The notes under the pieces are model-generated. The model did no database searches, was not told the origin of the DNA, and was given only the letters and a program-made list of their open reading frames with translations. Below are positions 52,103 to 62,420 of a stretch of DNA of 64,000 nucleotides, piece after piece; the first letter of the stretch is position 1, and each line of letters starts with the position of its first letter. Location of the stretch: contig JAJJXM010000088.1 in the NCBI GenBank assembly GCA_024516155.1, positions 122,780 through 186,779 of the forward strand, in the 5' to 3' direction. A program made the translations under genes and the position numbers. Source of the DNA: Pyronema omphalodes (lineage: Eukaryota; Ascomycota; Pezizomycetes; Pezizales; Pyronemataceae).

Positions 52103-53557
52103 TTAAACAGCCGCCGGGCCACCCGTGCCCCCACTCTCCTCTCCTCTCTCCCCTCCTCCGCCGGTGTCTCCTGACTCTTTGCCCTTTGAGACACCCGGGC
52201 CCGCCCTGCCCCTCTTCTCCTCCCCTCTGTCCCCTTCTCCTTCCTTCTTCCTCATCCTCCGCGCTGCTCCCCCTCGCCTCTCTCCCCTTCTTGTCGGTGG
52301 TGTTGTCAGTCCAAGATTGCCATTCCCAAGCACAATCTGGACGTTGATGCCTCCGCTCTTGACGACTTCTGCCCAAGTCTTCTTTGCAGAGGGTGTTGTC
52401 GTTCTGGGTTGGTGGGTATTCTTTCCCCTGCCACCAGTCTTCGTTGTAGGGGTCTTGCTGGGTGTCGCTGCCGTAGGTCTCGTCTCCTGCGCTTTCATCT
52501 TCTTCTTCTGCGTAGCCTTCGCCTCCACAGTCTTCCATCCGTTCGTCTCAGCAGGGGCAGTGCTTGGGGCGTCGGGTAGAGGTGTGTCCTGAGCAGATGA
52601 ACTGTCAGGGTGAGGTTCCTGTGTCGCATCGGTTGACGTGATCGCGAGGAGAGGTAGGGGGGACATAGGCTTGAGGGCATCAAGCTTGTCCTGGGCGGCG
52701 GTAGTCGCATGTTTTGAGTGCATCAGGCTTCGCACCGGTGATGCCGCTCTCGGTTTGTGGTTCACCGGTCTTCTGTTTGTCGGTGAGGTGGGTTCGGTGT
52801 TCTGGTCGCTTCCCCTTCGCTTTCTCTTGCCAGGAGGGTTGCGAACAGCGTCCAGGACATCCTGGATGTCATGTTGGACGACGGACAGTTGCATAGTCAT
52901 CTCTTCCATCGCTGAGGAAGAGGCCGTGAGGTTCGGTGAGGGGGGCGCCGAAATGACTTGTTGCTGTTCGTCGATTTTCCTCGTCAGGGCGTCCACTGCA
53001 GCCTTGAGAGCTGCTGTTTCTGCCTGTGTAGAGTCGTAGGCTGCGCGCAGCTTCGTGTTGTCGTCGGTCAGGATGTTGAATTTCGTCATCATGACGTCGA
53101 ATCTGAGGCGCATCGCATCGCTGTTGTTGCGTATGGTGTCATCGAGGGTATTGAAGCGTCGCTGTGTGTCCTGGTGGATCTGTTGTATCCCCAGGAAGCT
53201 GGCTCCAGTGACTTCGGGGTAGCTGTCATAAAAAAATTGGTCAAGGGAGGCATAATTGTCATCAACCAGGGCTGCCCGATTAATGGCAGATACAATATTG
53301 CGACGGTATGTACTGAACCGGCTTTGGTCTGTTGTCGCTTGTTGCTGGTGTGTTGAAGCCGAAGGAACTGGTGATCCTGCCAAGACCACGCTCTGGAAGG
53401 GTTTTCCAGCGAAGTTTCCATCGACTTCATCAACTTTTCCATCTCTTCCATCGAAAGTAGGATTAGATCCATCATGAGGAAGGTCGGCTAGAACATTGTA
53501 CGCGTTTTCGGACCGTTTCGATCGTCGGGCGTTGTTCTGTCGTTGTTTTGGCGACAT
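52103..53557 (-). CDS. HL7 coiled-coil ORF1-like protein, intact, divergent patch
   Basis: 484 codons from ATG 53557. It has the most divergent residues 80-170 of the intact copies (RNIVSAINRAALVDDNYASL, FFYDSYPEV, FNILTDDNTKLRAAY), close to HL1, while the regions before and after are almost identical to the other copies. C-terminus GGTGGPAAV as expected for an AACA tail. Confidence 0.77.
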   Translation of the reverse strand: MSPKQRQNNARRSKRSENAYNVLADLPHDGSNPTFDGRDGKVDEVDGNFAGKPFQSVVLAGSPVPSASTHQQQATTDQSRFSTYRRNIVSAINRAALVDDNYASLDQFFYDSYPEVTGASFLGIQQIHQDTQRRFNTLDDTIRNNSDAMRLRFDVMMTKFNILTDDNTKLRAAYDSTQAETAALKAAVDALTRKIDEQQQVISAPPSPNLTASSSAMEEMTMQLSVVQHDIQDVLDAVRNPPGKRKRRGSDQNTEPTSPTNRRPVNHKPRAASPVRSLMHSKHATTAAQDKLDALKPMSPLPLLAITSTDATQEPHPDSSSAQDTPLPDAPSTAPAETNGWKTVEAKATQKKKMKAQETRPTAATPSKTPTTKTGGRGKNTHQPRTTTPSAKKTWAEVVKSGGINVQIVLGNGNLGLTTPPTRRGERRGGAARRMRKKEGEGDRGEEKRGRAGPGVSKGKESGDTGGGGERGEESGGTGGPAAV

Positions 53558-53772
53558 TTCGTGAGGTGGGGTAAGCCAAAACTCGTGGAAACTCTGATTT
53601 TGCGACAAAAGTCAACAAAAACAACGTAGAATTCCCTGAAAATTCAGAGAATAACGTAACAGAGTGCTGCGAATCCGAATCCGATGAGAAAACCGGGGGT
53701 TTCGGTGCTCGTTGTTGAGAATGCAGGGGGGGGGGTCGCCGTTGCCGTTGGTGAGCGTTCGTTGAACACCTT

Positions 53773-55221
53773 GGGGATTGCATCGTAGGCTCTCCTCAGG
53801 CATGCGAACGTTATCATGCCGGGACCGGCGGCTTTTTTGGGAGAGGAGGAGTAAATAGCGTGGCGTATTTCTTCGGGGGTGAATATGTGCCAGGGGATAA
53901 TGGGGTGTGTTGTGGGGAGTCGAGTTGGAGGGGCAGCAGGAGGGGGTGGGAAAAGCGCCTGAAAGGCGTTTACTTTGCCTTCGAAATCAACGTGTACCTT
54001 GTCTACCCCACCTACCTGGGTCTTTATTGGGGGGGTCAGTTGGGCGCGCCGGGGGCTTGTGTATCTGAAGGCGGCCCAGACATCAGGGCCTTCTGCGGCG
54101 GCCAAGTATTCTTTCCATAATGAGTCCTTTGCATGTCGTACTCTGCGGTAATGGGTGTTTCGGAGGCGCTTGTACTCTGCATGATGGGCCAGGAGGCGAG
54201 TAGATTTCCACCTCTTTCTTGCGCTCTGCATGTTCCGTCGAGTCGTGCTTAGTTCCTCCGTCCACCACCTCTTCGAGCGAGGAGTTGGTGTGAGGGTGGG
54301 TGTCGCCTTTTGGGCAGCCGCTTGAATGGAGTCACGAATGAGGGCGGCCCATTCGTCCAGGTTACTTGCGGACGGGTTTGCGCGGAGGTGTGTCCAGTAC
54401 GGGTGACTGGCATCGGCGAGGGTTTGTAGCTCCCTGGTAAAAGTGTCCCAGTCCGTTTTTTGCCAGTTGAGTCTTGGGGCGGTAGGGGTAGCGGTGGTAT
54501 GATCTGGGTGGAGAGATGTTAGTTGAAAGCGGATGACCTCGTGGTCTGAACCTGTAGCTAGGTCGTCGTCGACTGCCCAGTTTGTGAGTTCCCTTGTAAT
54601 CGCGGGGGATGTCAGGGTCAGGTCCAGAACCGACGAGCCAGAGCCGTCTTTGTACTGGTGGGTCGGGACGTCGGGGACGTTCGCCAGATTCCAGTGGTGG
54701 GTTTCGATTAGTTCCACGAGCTCTTCAGCTCGGGCTCTCCTGCGAGTGTTGGAATCCCACAACGGATGGTGTGCGTTGAGGTCACCCGTGATGACACATC
54801 GGCGAGGGAGGACGAGGGGGGTGAGGGCTCAGGGTAGGGTGTATAGTTTGGAGATTGGGTCATGTTCATTATATATGTTAAGTAAATAGAAGGGGGTTAT
54901 TAGGGGTGTGCGGACCTCGAGGACTTGTAGGTCCGGGTCTTTGGTAACATCTGGTCAAGGAGTGATGCTGATGTGGAGGTTCAAACGAGAGACGTAAGCG
55001 GCGGTCCAGTTGACTTTGTGGTAGCCGCGGGGGGGAAGCAAAAGAACGAAGTTGGGGTGAGTTATAGCAAATTTGGGGTCCTTGACGTTTACCTCTCGGA
55101 CAACAATGATGTCGGTGGAAGCGCTTGCTGTGTTTAGCAGCGTCGTGAGGGCGGTGGTGCTGCGATTCGTGTTGTGGGACACGATGCGGAGGTTTGCCGC
55201 TGATGGATGTTGTCTGTTCAT
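53773..55221 (-). pseudogene. LINE-E ORF2, endonuclease to RT start
   Basis: ATG 55221 (MNRQHPSAA). The first part has stops near 54955 and 54828. It is then open from 54762 through the HL7 site: SDHEVIRFQL near 54540, RSKRWWTEEL near 54265, KVNAFQALFPPPP near 53965, and GPGMITFACLRRAYDAIP near 53810, where APGPDG has become AAGPG. Catalytic RT residues lie in the lost part. Confidence 0.83.
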
Positions 55222-57133
55222 CGGCGGTCATGGTGGTATCAGCGATGGGGTTGGTTTCGGCAGGAATGTTGTCGTAGGTGGTGTCTGGGCGGGTTTTCTG
55301 CCATGCCTCTCTCACTATTCCTACTTTTACTGGGCATTTAGTGCTGTATGCTGCGTGTTGGGTGTCAGCATGTCCTGCGGCTACGCAGTTCGAGCATCTC
55401 TAAACGGTGTGGATGCACTTCCTGCCCTTCTGTTTGGGGCATTCTCCACAGAAGTGGTATTCCGTTGGGTGTACGGCGGCGCATATAGCGCAGGTGGGGC
55501 CGTTATCGGCAGCGCACGTCGCGTGGTGGTGTCCAAACTTCTGGCACCTACGGCATTGGTCGATGGGCCTGGCGGAGAAGAACTCGGTGACTTTCCGTGG
55601 TTCGAATAAGACGACGACCTTCGTGCGTTTCAATGTGTTGTAGTCGTTGACGGAGTTGAGGGCTATCATGACGGTCGACTCCGACTTACCGGCCCGTTTG
55701 TCGGGCTGAGACATGTATGGCGGTGGTTGGGTTAATCTGACGGAGTGGTTACGTTCGATTTCAGCTTGCAGGTTTTGCATGCCTTCCTTGGAGTCTGGGT
55801 AGTACTCGGTTGGTACGCCGTGGACTGCCAGTTTGTACCACTTCTCGTTTATGCGGGGGGGCAGCAACGCAGGGTGTATGTTGCGGGCGGCTTCGAGTAT
55901 GAGGGGCAGGTGGGGGGTGATATCGGCGGGTGTAGTCTGGGGGGGGGGGGGTCAAAATAAGATTTCCTTTCACGTTCTTCTTCACCATGGAGATAGAGAC
56001 GTTCTCAGGAGCATTTGCTTTGCGCAAGGCATCGTTGACGGCGACTCCGGTTGCTATTTTGGAGCTCTCTGAGAAGGAACGGGGGTCCGGGCATGGGATA
56101 ATAATGTCGGTGGGGGGGGGGGGGGGGGATTCTTTCTTTTGGGCTTTGGCGGGTTTAGTGGTTTGTTTAGGAGGCGTGGGGGCAGCAGCGGGGAATAACT
56201 TCTTCGTTGCGGGTCCTTCTTCTTGCCACAGGGTGGAGGGGTTCAGATCGGGGCGGGGGGCATGGACGGGGAGGGGGATCTTGTGTTTCTTGAGCTCGTT
56301 TTCGGCTTCAAGACAGCGTTTCTTCCAGTAGGCAAGTTCCTTGGGGGAGGGGGCAGCAGGGGTAGGGGCGTGAATGGAGGGGAGGTCGTTGGATCCGGGG
56401 GGGGTGGAGTGGGGATAGTGGAGTTCTCGGGGGTGGAGGATTCGACGGGGGAAAGGAGGGCTGAGATGTCTTCGTTGGGGAGTATGACAGGGGCAATGCG
56501 GGACAAGAGATCGTGGACGGCGCGGATTGTGGACTGGTATTTGTGGATAGATCGGAACGCCTGAGAGACTCTGTCATTCGTGGCTCTGTCGGCGTGTCGG
56601 AATATGTCCGTGGCGGTGTTGAGATTGTCGTTAAGTTGGTTGATGGATGTAGCGAGGCTGTCGGTGGTGAGGGCAGTAGATAGGGGGTTGTCGGTGTCAC
56701 AGCGGAGGCGTTGGACTCCGGCGGGGACTGGGGTGGAGTCGGCGGCGATGTGGGTGATAGTGTGGGCGGTGGAGGCAGCGGGGCGTTTCTTCGATTTCTC
56801 GGTGTTGCGTTGAACGGTGTATTTGGGGTCGGGGTTGGTCAATACGTCGGGGGTGTCGTTGTTATCAGGGGGGGTTTTCTTATTGTGAGGGGTTTTGGGG
56901 GGAGCGTTGCTGGTGTTGCGCGCGACGGGGGTGGGGGAGCTCTCGCGGGAAGACGCGTCTTCGTCGCTAGAGTCATCGCTGACGTCAGAGCACGTGTCGA
57001 CGTGCATTTCCGTGTCAGACGCGTCGGACCCTTGCGGCTCCGCGTTAGCGCGTTTTTCTTTCGCGAGTGCTCGAGGGGGTGCTTTGTCGGGGGGGAGGGG
57101 CTGTTTCCCAACAGCGGAGGATCGGGTAGGCAT
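55214..57133 (-). pseudogene. LINE-E ORF1, frameshifts, amber, lost natural stop
   Basis: ATG 57133 (MPTRSSAVGKQPLPPDK). Acidic/Ser-rich N-terminus, a helical region (INQLNDNLNTATDIFRHADR near 56640), frame changes near 56300 and at C/G-runs (56111-56128, 55938-55951), core KVTEFFSARPIDQCRRC near 55600, knuckles to 55410, then TAG 55400-55402 in the third knuckle, exactly as in LINE-D. The natural TAG that overlaps the ORF2 ATG in LINE-D is CAG here, so the frame runs on into ORF2 DNA to 54878. Confidence 0.8.
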
Positions 57134-57415
57134 CAGAAGCTCGGAATAAGTTGTTTCTGCGGTAGCGACAAGGAATCCGCGATTAAAATGATGGTGTTTG
57201 ATGTGGGTGGGAGGTGGTGTCGATGGAACCGGTTCGCGGGGCTTTTCTCAGGGGCCCGAAAACTCTTTTTCGATGAAAACTCAACGAAAAAGAGAGAGCC
57301 TGGTCTGGAAGGGCTGCGAATAGGTAATTCGGGGCTGCCGAACGATAATCCGCGATAAAATCTTGCGATTTCGGCGTGGTTATTGAAAAGGCAGGGGGGG
57401 GGTCGCTCTTTGCTG
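57134..57415 (-). promoter_or_regulatory. LINE-E 5' UTR with C-run motif
   Basis: On the minus strand it starts gcaaagagcgaccccccccc then tgccttttcaataaccacg, comparable to the HL and LINE-C starts. The exact 5' edge against gypsy-2 integrase is uncertain by about 20 bp. Confidence 0.45.
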
Positions 57416-58539
57416 GGTGGTGAGAGGAAGGTGTGGTGTTGATGCCGGTTTGCCTGTTCTGCATGAGCAGTCTGGGCATAGGGGACCTCTACTCTTAGAT
57501 CCTGGTGTAGTGGGTTGAGGGCACCAACGTATTTGGTGACTTCGGGGTTTCCTTCCGTCACTTCACCCAGCAGTTGGGTAAAACGGGGATGATATCCGGA
57601 ATTCGCGAGGAAGGGGGACACCTTGGTCGTTCCTGAGTGGGAGTTGTGGAAACCGAACTCCACTATAGGGAGGAGTTGGTTCCAATTGTTTTGTTGATAA
57701 CTACAGTATGCCCTGAGGTACTGTTCGAGGATCCCATTGACCCTTTCTCTTTGTCCATCGGATTCTGGGTGGAACGCTGTGCTCAGGTTCCTCGAGGTCC
57801 CCATTGCCTCCATAACCTTCCTCCATAACTGGGAGGTGAATAAGGACCCTTGGTCCGAGATGATACTGCTGGGGAGTCCGTGGGCCCGTACGACAGGTGT
57901 GAGGAATCCGTCCGGGAGTGCCGTAGGACCCATAGTGTCTTTGCATGCTACAAAGTGAGCCGTCTTCGTCAGACGATCCACGATTTCCCATATCATGTTC
58001 ATTCCCCCATCCTCCGGAAGACCCGTGAGAAAATCCATGGAGATGGATTCCCATGGTCACGCTGGAATCTGTAATGGTCGTAAGAGACCGAAGGCGGCGT
58101 GCTTGATGGGTTTGATACGTCTACAGGTGTCACGGTAGTCGACATAACGAGTTACGTACTGTCGTTGTTGTGGCCAGTAAAGATTTCCGCTGACCAACTC
58201 CAAGGTCCTTGCCCTCCCTGGATGCCCCGCGGCTTGGGAATCGTGGGGTTGTCGTAATATTTGTAGCCGCAGATCGTCGTCATTAGGGATGCATATGAGT
58301 CCCTTGTACAAGAGTAACCCGTCTCTTTCTTGAGATAACCCCAAGGGGACCCTACTATCTCGGGTTATTCCTCCCCAAACTTTGTGGATTACCTCCTGGA
58401 TTTCTTCGTCGGTCACTGTCTTTTTCCAAATTTCGGTGATGAGAGAGGTCTGCGGGGTGAGTCTCATCAATTGTGTTTCGTTCACGTGAAAAACTTCCTG
58501 GGGAAGGAGGACTCGGCTTCGATTTTGCCGGTGCTTCAT
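57416..58539 (-). pseudogene. gypsy-2 integrase
   Basis: Zinc region HPGRARTLELV to DTC (58225-58110) in which the first Cys of the CxxC pair is Tyr (VDYRDTC). A TGA at 58057-58059 (IPA stop PWES, Arg expected) precedes the core: SMDFLTGLPEDGG near 58035, IISDQGSLFTSQLW near 57865, STAFHPESDGQRERVN near 57780 (D,D,E all present). It ends at HAEQANRH near 57440, where LINE-E begins. Confidence 0.83.
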
Positions 58540-58569
58540 CTCCCCTTCTCAGGGAGAGTCTCCTGACTC

Positions 58570-59033
58570 TCAGGACAATATGTCAGGTTTCCCTGCCAAC
58601 GTCCCCGGTCGATAAGTGATGGTGAAGACGTAGTTTGCTGGTTGTTCCGCCCATCGGGCCGGCCGGAGGTTGAGATCCCTCTTCGTTTGCCAATACTCCG
58701 AGTTTTTATGGTCTGACAGTATCCGGATACTGTGCTTCGTCGATTTACAATATGTTGACCATTTGTCTAAAGCTTCCACTATTGCCAGGAGCTGTTTATC
58801 GTGGATGTCATAATCGAGCTCTGTGTCTTTCAAGTTTCGTGAAAAATAGGCAAGGGGGTACAACACCTTGAAGTCGTCGGGTTGTGAGCAGAATGCCCCG
58901 ATGGCATAGTCTGAGGCGTCTGTTTCTAGGGTGAGTGGCCGATCCGGGTCGAAATGTGGCAGGATTGGCTGCGAGATCATTGCCGTCTTGAGTTGCAGGA
59001 AAGCTCGCTGTGTCTCGTCATTCTATTCCCAGG
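58570..59033 (-). pseudogene. gypsy-2 RNase H
   Basis: [21 protein letters not shown] near 58910, [14 protein letters not shown] near 58790, [10 protein letters not shown] near 58710, [12 protein letters not shown] near 58590. Upstream the PWEWN motif reads PWE stop N (TGG to TAG) at about 59025. It joins RT beyond the solo LTR. Confidence 0.82.
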
Positions 59034-59038
59034 GTACC

Positions 59039-60647
59039 TGTCATACCCTACCCAGATAAGACATTTAAAAAGAATGGGGATTCTTACCTAAGTAATAACT
59101 CAAGCCAAAGGCGAGAGCTATTACTGACCACCCTTCATCCACTTCCCGCAGGAAGTAGGATAATGGGGGGCCAGAGAAAAAGTCAACGTCATCTAGGGAG
59201 GGGAAACCCGGGGCAGCCCCGAGGTGGGTCTGTTTCCGATCAATGACTGCGGTTTCTAATGCGCAGCCATACCTTGAGGAACATACCGCTGCCGCTGATA
59301 ACAACCTGGAATACTTATAACCTTAGGGCCTCACTCAAAGACTTACCGAAGCCTTTGAGCGAACGCACCTCTTCCGCTGTATACGAGAAAACCGTCCAGA
59401 AAGGGTCGTGGAACTAAGAGACCCGGCGGGCCAGATATACATACAAATAGAAAGGAGAATGTGACGCAAGTAGGTCACCGCAGGAAACAGATATCAAGGT
59501 TGATGAGGATAGGAAGGTTAGGAGGGAAAGAACTGTATTTAAGTTTAATGGGATAATGTATTCACGAAACACTTTGCCGTAAAACAAGAAAACATAGTCA
59601 TATGTGACCGAGGCATTACGCCTGACCGGCGGAGGAAACCGGATAAGCCGAACAGCATCATACGACAGTGGACTCAAATCGGCCGAAGGAGATAAGGAGT
59701 TAACTGCCTCTTTGGTTAGTTATCATCGCAAACCTGATCTTCGCAAACGCACCTTCGAACTACCGATATGACGATACGACCGTACGACGAACGGAACATC
59801 GGACCACCTCCTATTAGGGACCCCTGGAAGACCCACAGTTTATTGCCGACCATGACGACATTATCAAATCATACAAACGACTTCACCGGATGCGACGGAA
59901 TCGCCAGCCGGATATCGAAGTCCGAAGTTAGTTGCAGGAACGCGTCAGCCGGTCCTGCGATGCACATTCCTCGAAATGCATTCCGATGCCTTATTATTAT
60001 TAATGACATCACTGCAAACGACGAGAAGAACAAGTCTAGGCGTTAGCAAACGAGTAAGGCGTCATCCGCATAACGGCCCGGAGGATGTCTTAAAGTATAT
60101 TCGCGATATTAGTGTTTTTACCAAAAGTTGCATTTTGTATGGTGGAAAAATCACGTTTAGGTGTAGCCAACCAACGTCTTAGGGTACTTCCACTTCCGCC
60201 CACCGAATAGTGCTTCCAGGGTATATGAGTGCGGAGCTCAAGATAAGAAAAAATATAAAAGTGCCAAAAGCCCCCACTCGAAGAAGCCATCATCCAGCAA
60301 TGCAATCAATACTGTCCCGAATACAACAACACTTGCCACGAAGGGTTATTGTCATCTTTTGAGTCAATACCCGACGTCCTCAAACATATACCTTACCTCC
60401 AATCAATACAATACCTCCGGTCGTCCCTCTGAAAGAAACGACCACCAAACGAAACCGATACTCTCGAAACGCTCCCTGAGATACGCAGGAGAGTTTAAAC
60501 TTATAACTACTATCAACTCTACTTTCCGTTAGGAGAATCCCCTTGAGAAGTAATAATTCCCCTTCTGGGAATTATTACTTCTCTCTTTTTCTTTCGAGAA
60601 TGTGAGAGTTACCCGGCCGTCCGTTACCCTAGGACCCCCGGTTTACA
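59039..60647 (+). repeat. 1.6-kb solo LTR of an unrelated family
   Basis: 1609 bp, TGTCATACCC ... GTTTACA, with perfect 5-bp TSD gtacc (59034-59038 and 60648-60652) inside gypsy-2 pol. No coding capacity and lower GC than its surroundings. It contains a perfect-looking palindrome at about 60547-60585 (agaagtaataattcccc / ggggaattattacttct type). Orientation is undetermined and no second copy is in the window. Confidence 0.85.
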
Positions 60648-60652
60648 GTACC

Positions 60653-61707
60653 GGATTTTTCGTTAATTGTGTCAATGGCGGGGTGATCTTGCTGAAATCC
60701 CGGATCAATGGACGGTAAAAATTGGCGAATCCCAGGAAACTTTGGACTCCTTTCACATTTACCGGTTCCTTCCATTCCTTAACCGCCTTAATTTTCTCGG
60801 GTTCCATCTGCAACCCAGTGGGGGATATGACATATCCCAGGTATCACGTTTTTTCCGTATGGAATTCACATTCTGATGGTTTCAAGGTGAGTCCCATGTC
60901 CCTCAACCTTTATACGACCATGCGGACGTATTTCTGATGCTCTTCCATATTATCCGAGCGAATCAATATATCGTCGAGATAGACGATGCAGAAGATGTCC
61001 AGGTAGTCACTTAGGACATCGTTCATCCATCGCTGAAAGGATGCCGGAGCATTTGTTAAGCCGAATGGCATTACTAAATATCCGTATAGGCCGTACTTGG
61101 TACGGAACGCAGTTTTCCATTCGTCCCCTGTGGCTATTCGGAGGTTGTGGTATGCATCCCGCACATCAAACTTGGTATAGATCTTGGCGTCGGAAAGTCT
61201 ACCCAGCGCTTCCCCTATCAACGGAAGTGGGGTGCGATCCTTTATCATGATCTCGTTGAGTCGTCGGTAAGCGACGCATAACCATAGGGTACAATCCTTT
61301 TTCTTTGCAAAATGGATTGAGGCTCCCGCCAGACACGTCGATCGCCGGACCCATCCCCGCTTCTCATTTCCCTCCAGGTGATCCCTCAATACCTGCAGTC
61401 GTTCCTCATTGACGGCTCGGAGGGGTTCGAACCGCGGAATCTTGCCGTCCATCAGGGGAATATGGTGATCATGATATCGGTGCGGAGGTAACCCCACCGG
61501 GTTTTTTTCCCTGAATACAGAGAGGTAATCTGTATATTTGGCTGGTATTATTCCTTCCCGGGGATCATCTTTGTTCTTCGCCACTCTGGTTATTGTCCTG
61601 GCGAGTTCCAATTTTTCGCAGGTGTCAATTGTTTTGGCGGGAGCAGTTCCCATTGTCCTGGTTTTTTCTGGTTGGCTGGCGCTTGCGGGGGTTGCCGCGA
61701 AGCGCAT
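60653..61707 (-). pseudogene. gypsy-2 reverse transcriptase
   Basis: Open from 61707 to 60910, then stops. Pre-RT PAKYTDYLSVFREKNP near 61540; LWLCVAYRRLNEI near 61280; [16 protein letters not shown] near 61060; YLDDILIRSDN near 60980 (Asp pair intact); stop at 60907-60909; GFANFYRPLIRDFSKI near 60720. WLCVAYRRLN departs from the usual R.CVDYR (Asp to Ala). Confidence 0.83.
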
Positions 61708-62420
61708 TACGCCGAGTCGGGATCGTCCTCGGTGGATTCCGCGCGCCTTGATCCCTGTACACTTTCCTTATCCTCGTCCTCCGACTCTTCCACTTCTTCT
61801 TTTTCCACCTCCTGTATACTTTCACCCCAGATTTCCTAGATTCGAAGTTCAACTTCCTCATCGGTCAGGATCGTCTCTTCCGGTCCTTCCATACCAGAGG
61901 CATCCTCCGCGTCCTCATTTATTTGTCGATTATATTCCTTTTCCGCTCCTCGTTCTGGTACGGTTGTGGCATGGGGTGAAGTAAGAAGGCAGTTCTTCCC
62001 GCATCTTACAGAATTGAACACAATCATTCCTTCCTTCCAGTTGATGCTGGGATTTTGTTTCCGCAACCAAGGCAGTCCCAGAATGATTGGTGCGTTGCCA
62101 GTGGTGATACAGTCGAGCCTAATATCCTCCCTATGGTCATTAATAACCATGGTGACCATGGCATCGTGTGGCACCGGGCCTCCGTCCAATCCTCATCCGT
62201 CTACAGCGAGAACCTTTCGGGTGGTTAATTTTTTCGCGCAGGGCAATCCCTGCTGTTTTACGTATTTTCGATCTATGAAGTTCTCTGTGGCCCCGCAATC
62301 GGTCATGGCCGTTGTGTGGTATTGTTTCTCATTTCGTCCAATTATCTTGACTCGCAAGATAATCTGTTCGTTCCTTCCGTATGGTCCTTCACTGGAAATT
62401 CTATCCGCCGGTCCTGCCAT
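61708..62420 (-). pseudogene. gypsy-2 protease and linker
   Basis: TDCGATENFIDRKYVKQQG near 62310 (active-site Asp in DCGA), TGA at 62190-62192 (VDG stop GLDGG, Arg expected), ILGLPWLRKQNPSINW near 62080, acidic linker to 61836, a further stop, and a Glu/Asp/Lys-rich stretch to 61708. Confidence 0.78.

Larger units (their letters stand above)
51766..53748 (-). mobile_element. HL7: complete half-LINE, AACA tail
   Basis: About 1983 bp in LINE-E ORF2. The direct repeat gaacacctt (51757-51765 and 53764-53772) is likely the core of the TSD, with ~15 extra bases (53749-53763) at the 5' side. 3' UTR and tail as LINE-C. Confidence 0.87.
51485..57415 (-). mobile_element. LINE-E: Tad-like LINE, 3' end missing, split by HL7
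   Basis: Read leftward from the 5' end at about 57415 in gypsy-2 integrase: 5' UTR with C9 run, ORF1, ORF2 endonuclease, RT start, HL7, RT piece 51756-51485, then cut at LTR1. Same subfamily as LINE-D. Its RNase H, 3' UTR and tail are absent from the window. Confidence 0.87.

Noticed and set aside
59039..60647. Host intergenic DNA or an RNA gene between gypsy-2 halves
   Set aside because: The TG...CA ends and the perfect gtacc duplication show an LTR insertion. I saw no tRNA or rRNA features.
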